Origin: Gammaproteobacteria bacterium
GTDB lineage: Bacteria; Pseudomonadota; Gammaproteobacteria; Ga0077536
DNA: 51,219 bases
Direction of reading: 5' to 3'
Assembly (NCBI GenBank): GCA_016191285.1
Contig: JACPPA010000050.1
Location: forward strand, 1-51,219
Shown here one piece after another: positions 46,492 to 51,219 of the stretch (its first letter is position 1; the number at the start of each line of letters is the position of its first letter). The notes below the pieces were generated by a model. The model saw only the letters and a list, made by a program, of their open reading frames with translations, was not told the origin of the DNA and did no database searches. The translations under genes and the position numbers were made by a program.

Positions 46492-47088
46492 CTATTGGGC
46501 ATCCAACTCCATCATATCCGCCACCGTATCAATATCAAGTAATACACCAGGCGTTTCGACTTCAATCGTCACCAGCGTTGACGCGGATTCAACCACCGCA
46601 CGCGCGCCCTGATCGCCAGTCAAGGCGCACAGCGCCTCACGATACGCAGGCGCGAAGAGCACCGGATGGCCCCGACGCCCGCGGTAGACGGGGGCGATAA
46701 TCGCAGTCCCGTCGGCGATGGCAAACGACGTCGCGAGCTGCTCGAACGTTGCCGGCTCCACGTCCGGCATGTCGCCGAGGCAAATGAAGATCCCATCAAG
46801 CGCAGTAGTCAGTGCCGCGACGCCGGCAGCGATCGAGCTGCCCATTCCCGCCGCCGGATTTGGATTAGCGGTCAGCGCAAACGGGTGTCGCGCGACCAGC
46901 GCGCGCTTCTCATCATCAACGCACCCCACAACCACGACACACTCCGCGAGATGCGCTCGCTCGAGATTTGTCAGCGCCCAGTACAGCAACGGTTGTCCAC
47001 GGTAGGGTTGCAGCAATTTATCGCCACGCGTAAATCGCGACGATAACCCAGCAGCGAGGAGCACTGCGCCGAAGCGTTTAAGTCTCAC
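46492..47088 (-). CDS. mocA: MocA-like molybdenum cofactor nucleotidyltransferase
   Basis: A 198-residue MobA/MocA-type nucleotidyltransferase. The GTP/CTP loop is VLLAAGLSSRFTRGDKLLQPYRGQPLL, with ANPNPAAGMGSSIAAGV and FICLGDMPDVEP following; the C-terminus is LDIDTVADM. MocA makes molybdopterin cytosine dinucleotide for xanthine dehydrogenase-type enzymes; the pairing with xdhC supports this. The ATG overlaps xdhC stop by 4 bp. Confidence 0.85.
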   Translation of the reverse strand: MRLKRFGAVLLAAGLSSRFTRGDKLLQPYRGQPLLYWALTNLERAHLAECVVVVGCVDDEKRALVARHPFALTANPNPAAGMGSSIAAGVAALTTALDGIFICLGDMPDVEPATFEQLATSFAIADGTAIIAPVYRGRRGHPVLFAPAYREALCALTGDQGARAVVESASTLVTIEVETPGVLLDIDTVADMMELDAQ

Positions 47089-48011
47089 GTGGTGGCGTAC
47101 TGCGTCTGAATGATTTCGGCCACGATGGCAACGGCGATTTCCGGTGGATTCTTGCCACCCAGCTTCAAGCCAACCGGTGCGCGAAGGCGTGCCAGCGCGG
47201 CGTCGGTAACGCCCAGACGACGCAAATTAACCACGCGCTCCTCGTGCGTACGTTTACTCCCCAACGCGCCGACATAAAAGCACTCGGAGGCCAGGGCCTG
47301 CTTGAGGATGAGCGGTTCCCACTCGTGCTCATGAAACAACGACACAAACGCCGTCCAGCGATCGAACTCAGCGAATCGAAACGCTGCGGGAGCTGCTAAG
47401 TATTCAGCGCGTACTGCGTGTGCCACCGTGGCTTCGAGCGTCTCGACTTCGGAGGACATCGCGATCACTTCAAAATCGGCGGCGCTCGCCAAGCGGGCGA
47501 GAATGGGGACCGTCGGGCCCTTGCCGACGGCGACCAGCCGCGGCGTGGGCGGGTAGTGACGAATATACGCGCCGGGGTCAGCGGCCGGCGTAATCGCCGC
47601 GATAACGCGACCTGCCGCGGGATTGATGCTCAAGGTCGCGGGTTGCCGCAGCACCCGGAAGTCAAGCAGGCTAGCGAGGGCCGCGTCCGTGAAATTGACA
47701 TCGAAATACACGTCAATTCCCGAGCCGCAGGGCAGCCGGATATCGATATAGGGCGAGCCCGCGCCGTAACGCACCGTACCGCTCTTTCCGCGCGCGATGC
47801 GCGCCTGCGCTTCGGCGATGATCGCCGCTTCGGCGCAACCACCGGTGATATTGCCGACGGCAGCGCCGGTTTCCGCGATCGCCATCTGGCTACCGAGGGG
47901 TCGCGGGGCGGAGCCGTCGGCTGCGATCAGCGTCACAAGTGCAGTCTTTAGGCCTAACGCGCGCCATTGGCGCAAATTCGGCAGGACACTCGGAACATAA
48001 ATTGCCGACAT
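47085..48011 (-). CDS. xdhC: XdhC/CoxI-family molybdoenzyme maturation factor
   Basis: A 308-residue XdhC-family protein that delivers sulfurated Mo cofactor to xanthine dehydrogenase-type apoenzymes. The N-terminal part has LVTLIAADGSAPRPLGSQMAI and GNITGGCAEAAI (with the conserved Cys); the C-terminal Rossmann domain has CFYVGALGSKRTHEERVVNLRR and PVGLKLGGKNPPEIAVAIVAE. The Mo enzyme itself is not in the window. First gene of a two-gene operon with mocA. Confidence 0.88.
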   Translation of the reverse strand: MSAIYVPSVLPNLRQWRALGLKTALVTLIAADGSAPRPLGSQMAIAETGAAVGNITGGCAEAAIIAEAQARIARGKSGTVRYGAGSPYIDIRLPCGSGIDVYFDVNFTDAALASLLDFRVLRQPATLSINPAAGRVIAAITPAADPGAYIRHYPPTPRLVAVGKGPTVPILARLASAADFEVIAMSSEVETLEATVAHAVRAEYLAAPAAFRFAEFDRWTAFVSLFHEHEWEPLILKQALASECFYVGALGSKRTHEERVVNLRRLGVTDAALARLRAPVGLKLGGKNPPEIAVAIVAEIIQTQYATT

Positions 48012-48247
48012 TTAAATCAGACCCCTGAATTGCTTGGCCCCGTGGGGCTCGATGATATCGCCATGCCGCGTGTATCGCATCGTCACGCATTCTGAACGGA
48101 CTAAGACTGCTGGCAACAATGGATACAACGTCAATTTGACGCACGCCGCGCCGGACACCTGGCAAAAAGCGTCAGGACCTTGACGTGTAAACGGAATGCA
48201 GCACTGGCCGTTCACGGAGACGGTTGAAATAATCTCGAGCTAAAGCT

Positions 48248-48263
48248 TGGCACACAACCTGCG
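48248..48263 (+). promoter_or_regulatory. Sigma54-type promoter (-24/-12)
   Basis: TTGGCACACAACCTGCG: GG at 48249-48250 and GC at 48261-48262 have the exact sigma54 spacing, and TGGCAC at -26 to -21 is a full match to the -24 box. The -12 box is CTGC (consensus TTGC). The predicted start (+1) is 48274, which is the first base of the leader RNA stem. Confidence 0.6.
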
Positions 48264-48273
48264 ATATAGAGTC

Positions 48274-48401
48274 GTGATGCCATGCGATCGGGATAGCCGA
48301 GTAGGTAACCACCCGCAAAGGCGGCGAATCGACTCAGGGGCGGAAGGGGATTGAGGTTCCGCGCGATGTGGCCAAGTCACGGCATCACCCGGGTTGAACC
48401 C
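48274..48401 (+). ncRNA. Candidate structured leader RNA of the GGDEF-EAL gene
   Basis: A closing 8-bp stem (GTGATGCC at 48274-48281 with GGCATCAC at 48381-48388) encloses hairpins GAGT/ACTC with inner CCGC-AAAG-GCGG (48313-48324) and a perfect GCGGAA/TTCCGC stem (48340-48345 and 48357-48362). A small GGG/CCC hairpin follows at 48391-48401, 27 bases before the ATG. It does not fit the c-di-GMP class I or II consensus as I know them. The rest of the 417-bp spacer (48012-48247) shows nothing recognised. Confidence 0.45.
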
Positions 48402-48428
48402 TGAATAACAACGCTAGAGCGGCCCACT

Positions 48429-51104
48429 ATGAATCTGTCTGATTCCCCTCCGCCGGCATCAACGTCCGCGGTTGGGCGTGCCGCGATGCCTGGCGGAACG
48501 CTCGAAGTGCGCCTCGCGGGCGCCCTCGTACTCTGGCTTGGGGTATGCGCCGCGCGGGCGTTCGTGCCGTGGGGCGGGCCACTAACGGAGAAGGTGCTCG
48601 GCCTATTTTACGACTTGCCGGTGGGCCCGATCCTGGCGTTCTTATGTTGGCGCGCCAGTTGCGCGTCCGCCTCGAATCCACGTGTCGCACGAGGCTGGCG
48701 CACGCTGGCCGTCGCTTACCTTATTTACTGGATTGGCAATTGCATCTGGAATGTTTACGAGGGCATTCTGGAAATTAAGCCATTTCCGTCATTGGCAGAT
48801 GCGTTCTTTTTGATTTTCTATCCGCTGGCCATTTATGGTTTGAGCTCTCTCACCGAACGTCTGCCGAATAGCCGCGACCGCTTGAAGTTCAGCTTGGACT
48901 GCACTACCGCGGTGGTGAGTTCGCTTGGGATTCTGTGGTACTTCGCGCTTCGACATTCGACCGTGGATGACGAACACGGAATTCTCGGCATTATTGTCAG
49001 TGCCTCGTATCCAATCGCCGATATCATGCTCTTGATTGCCGTGGTATCGGCGCTGCTTAAACGCCAAACCCTTGGCTTCGGTCCACCGCTGATTATGCTA
49101 GCTGGCAGTTATCTCGCGATGATGGCGGGCGATCTGACGTTTATGGAACCCGCGGCTGAGGGTGAGTACGCAAGCGGTGGAATAACCGATGTCTTTTTCC
49201 AACTCTCCTTCGCGCTGGTCGCGATTGCCGCCGCGTTGCAAATACGTGCGATGTCACTACGAACCGAGCGCGCCGCCATGCCCGCGGCCTATGCCTTTCA
49301 TTTATTTCCGTACCTCACGGTTGCCGCGGTATTCGCCTTGCAGCTCTGGGTCGGGCGCGAAGCCGCGCTGCGACCGGCCGGAATTCTCTCCTTCGTCGCC
49401 ATGGTCACCACCGTCATCGTCGTGCTGCGTCAGATCCTGGCGACGCGTGAAAATGCCGAGCTATCGGCCGCACAAGCCGCGCAAGCCACCGAGGTGCGCT
49501 ACAAATCGTTGGTTCGTAACTCATCCGATATCGTGCTCGTCACCGACGAAAAGGGTTGCGTGTCCTTCGTTACGCCGTCCGTTGAACGTCAACTCGGTCT
49601 CGGCACCGACGAACTACTTGGAACTCCGCTTACCGACCTTACGCACCCGAATGATCTATACGAAGTACGCCACTTCTGTCGCGATTTGAGTGAAGATCCG
49701 AGTCTAACGGGGCCTGTTGAGTGGCGTTTACGAACGCCCGACGGCGGGTATTTCTATGTTGAAGTCGTCGGCTCAAACCTGTTCGCCGATCCGAATGTGC
49801 GTGGCTTGGTCTTAAATGCGCGCGACATCACCGAGCGCAAACGCCTCGAAGACGAACTGAAACATCTCGCGTTTACCGACACCTTGACCTTGCTCGCCAA
49901 TCGCAATCTGTTCAACGAACAGCTGGCGATCGCGCTCAATCGTGGCGAACCGTATCCAACGCTGATCTTCGTCGACCTCGACAACTTCAAAAAAGTCAAC
50001 GATACCCTGGGGCACGAGGCCGGCGATAAACTGCTTGCCGTGGCGGCACGCCGCCTGATTCGAACCACCCGCAGCGGCGACACGGTCGCGCGGCTTGGCG
50101 GTGATGAATTTGCGCTGCTCATCACGGGTGACACCTCCCAACTTTATGTCGAGGCGTTGGCCGCACGCTTGGTCGAAGCGCTATCCACGGCCTATGAAAT
50201 CAACGGCCGTCAACTAACGCTATCCGCCAGCATCGGGATCGCAAAAGGTGATCGAGGCATGTCGTCCCAAGAACTCATGCGTAACGCGGATCTTGCGATG
50301 TATCGCGCTAAAGCGCGCGGCAAACGTTGCTATGAAGTTTACGAACCGGCGATGTATGCCAGCATGCGCCAGTCGGTCGATCTTGAAATGGAATTAACCG
50401 CGGGCCTCGAGCGTGGCGAGTTCGTCCCCTACTTTCAGCCTATTGTCGATTTGCGCACTTCGGAAATCGTCGGCGTGGAAGCGCTCGCGCGCTGGCATCA
50501 CCCCGAGCGTGGGGTGCTATCCCCGGCGATTTTCATTCAAATCGCCGAAGACAGCGGGTTGATTGACCGGCTCGGCCGCTCGATGCTGATTCAAACCTGT
50601 TGGCACGCGTCCGAATGGCTGAAGACCGTTAAACCGGAGCGTCTGCAGCATATCGCCATTAACATTTCCGGACGCCAAATCGAACATGTCGACCTCGCGG
50701 CGGAAGTCGCCGAAGCACTAAAAACCTATCAACTGCCACCTCAAATCCTGGTGCTCGAAATCACCGAGTCGGTGTTGATGGAAAACGTGGGCGCCGCTAT
50801 CGAACAGCTCAACCGCCTCAAGGAATTGGGGGTACGTATCGCACTCGATGACTTTGGCACCGGCTATTCGTCGTTGAGCCACGTCCATCGATTCCCCATC
50901 GATATCTTGAAGATTGACCGCTCCTTCGTGGACGCTTTGAAAATTTCCGACTCGTCCGTACTGGTCCGCGCGATGATTAGTTTGGCGCACGCCCTGGAGC
51001 TCGATGTAGTCGCGGAAGGAATTGAGAAGATCGAACAACTCACCCACTTGCAGCGGCTAAACTGCCGGCACGGTCAGGGCCTGATCGATCCCCACGAAAT
51101 TTAA
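48429..51104 (+). CDS. Membrane PAS-GGDEF-EAL cyclic di-GMP enzyme
   Basis: An 891-residue bifunctional-type protein. Residues ~28-345 hold about eight hydrophobic helices (a MASE-like sensor), ~358-475 a PAS domain (YKSLVRNSSDIVLVTDEKG, NARDITERKRLEDEL), ~480-645 a GGDEF domain with intact GGDEF (557-561) and ~655-880 an EAL domain with intact EAL (684-686), DDFGTGYSSLSH and VVAEGIE. Both cyclase and phosphodiesterase residues look intact, so direction is not predicted. The end (GQG then LIDPHEI) departs from the family's GQGxLFxxP; see the shifted frame downstream. It has a sigma54-type promoter. Confidence 0.9.
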   Translation: MNLSDSPPPASTSAVGRAAMPGGTLEVRLAGALVLWLGVCAARAFVPWGGPLTEKVLGLFYDLPVGPILAFLCWRASCASASNPRVARGWRTLAVAYLIYWIGNCIWNVYEGILEIKPFPSLADAFFLIFYPLAIYGLSSLTERLPNSRDRLKFSLDCTTAVVSSLGILWYFALRHSTVDDEHGILGIIVSASYPIADIMLLIAVVSALLKRQTLGFGPPLIMLAGSYLAMMAGDLTFMEPAAEGEYASGGITDVFFQLSFALVAIAAALQIRAMSLRTERAAMPAAYAFHLFPYLTVAAVFALQLWVGREAALRPAGILSFVAMVTTVIVVLRQILATRENAELSAAQAAQATEVRYKSLVRNSSDIVLVTDEKGCVSFVTPSVERQLGLGTDELLGTPLTDLTHPNDLYEVRHFCRDLSEDPSLTGPVEWRLRTPDGGYFYVEVVGSNLFADPNVRGLVLNARDITERKRLEDELKHLAFTDTLTLLANRNLFNEQLAIALNRGEPYPTLIFVDLDNFKKVNDTLGHEAGDKLLAVAARRLIRTTRSGDTVARLGGDEFALLITGDTSQLYVEALAARLVEALSTAYEINGRQLTLSASIGIAKGDRGMSSQELMRNADLAMYRAKARGKRCYEVYEPAMYASMRQSVDLEMELTAGLERGEFVPYFQPIVDLRTSEIVGVEALARWHHPERGVLSPAIFIQIAEDSGLIDRLGRSMLIQTCWHASEWLKTVKPERLQHIAINISGRQIEHVDLAAEVAEALKTYQLPPQILVLEITESVLMENVGAAIEQLNRLKELGVRIALDDFGTGYSSLSHVHRFPIDILKIDRSFVDALKISDSSVLVRAMISLAHALELDVVAEGIEKIEQLTHLQRLNCRHGQGLIDPHEI

Positions 51105-51175
51105 GCGAATTCTGGCGCATGTTGCTTGATACTTTCGATCAATCGCCGGAGCGCGTCGCGAAGGGCAGAGAATGA
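51081..51175 (+). other. Frameshifted C-terminal extension of the GGDEF-EAL gene
   Basis: In another frame from about 51085 the DNA encodes SPRNLSEFWRMLLDTFDQSP then ERVAKGRE and a stop at 51173-51175. One extra base near 51085-51090 would join it to GQGLI, giving GQGLIxSPRNL, which fits the family's GQGxLFxxP end. The region after 51175 to the window end shows no feature. Confidence 0.5.
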
Positions 51176-51219
51176 GCAGCGAAGCCGTTGCTGTAACAAT
51201 CGAGTGCCGATAAAAAATA

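Noticed and set aside
48274-48401. c-di-GMP class I (GEMM) riboswitch
   Set aside because: GCAAAG and GGTAACC segments look similar, but they are in the wrong order and GCAAAG falls in a CCGC/GCGG hairpin. No GCACAGGGCAAACC segment is present.

Overview
The window looks like chromosomal DNA of an uncultured, GC-rich gammaproteobacterium. This rests on a cmoA-type tRNA-modification gene, several families of short intergenic palindromes (REP-like), a MASE/PAS/GGDEF/EAL protein and a MocA/XdhC pair; the order cannot be named from sequence alone. No rRNA, tRNA, CRISPR array or intact transposase was found. About 45 genes are supported, many in tight operons with 4-bp ATGA overlaps.

0-10 kb: a small antitoxin-like ORF, a yefM-yoeB toxin-antitoxin pair with a recognisable operator, a decayed cytochrome P450 tail, an atypical SDR, an ICMT-like methyltransferase with a CmoA-like enzyme, a PAP2 phosphatase with an LTA-synthase-type sulfatase-fold protein, and an exported SurE with an alpha/beta hydrolase.

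9.9-20 kb: a single operon on the minus strand that encodes, in transcription order, all four N-methylglutamate dehydrogenase subunits (mgdABCD), gamma-glutamylmethylamide synthetase (gmaS), all three N-methylglutamate synthase subunits (mgsABC) and an XRE-cupin regulator. This is a complete indirect (N-methylglutamate) route for methylamine oxidation. It fits use of methylamine as a nitrogen and C1 source.

20-32 kb: a GATase-1 protein, two F420-type oxidoreductase families (LLM and PPOX), a fatty acid desaturase, a CoA-transferase and a truncated EthD gene. Next comes an ECF sigma factor/ChrR anti-sigma pair, divergent from a four-gene lipid operon (FAD oxidoreductase, DUF1365, Cfa-like methyltransferase, SDR). 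The divergent spacer holds two near-identical promoters of the RpoE/ChrR type, so both operons are probably controlled by this sigma factor.

32-48 kb: an acyl-CoA synthetase, an SDR, an RND/MMPL exporter with a LolA-like partner, a methyltransferase/ATP-grasp fusion, a three-gene acyl-CoA carboxylase whose alpha subunit appears split, a Ser/Thr kinase and mocA-xdhC.

48-51 kb: a large membrane GGDEF-EAL protein. It is preceded by a sigma54-type promoter whose predicted start site falls on the first base of a multi-stem leader RNA candidate. Its C-terminal end seems to be frameshifted.

The best candidates for undescribed biology are this sigma54 promoter plus structured leader, two families of interspersed multi-hairpin elements whose stems show compensatory changes between copies, and the methyltransferase/ATP-grasp fusion.
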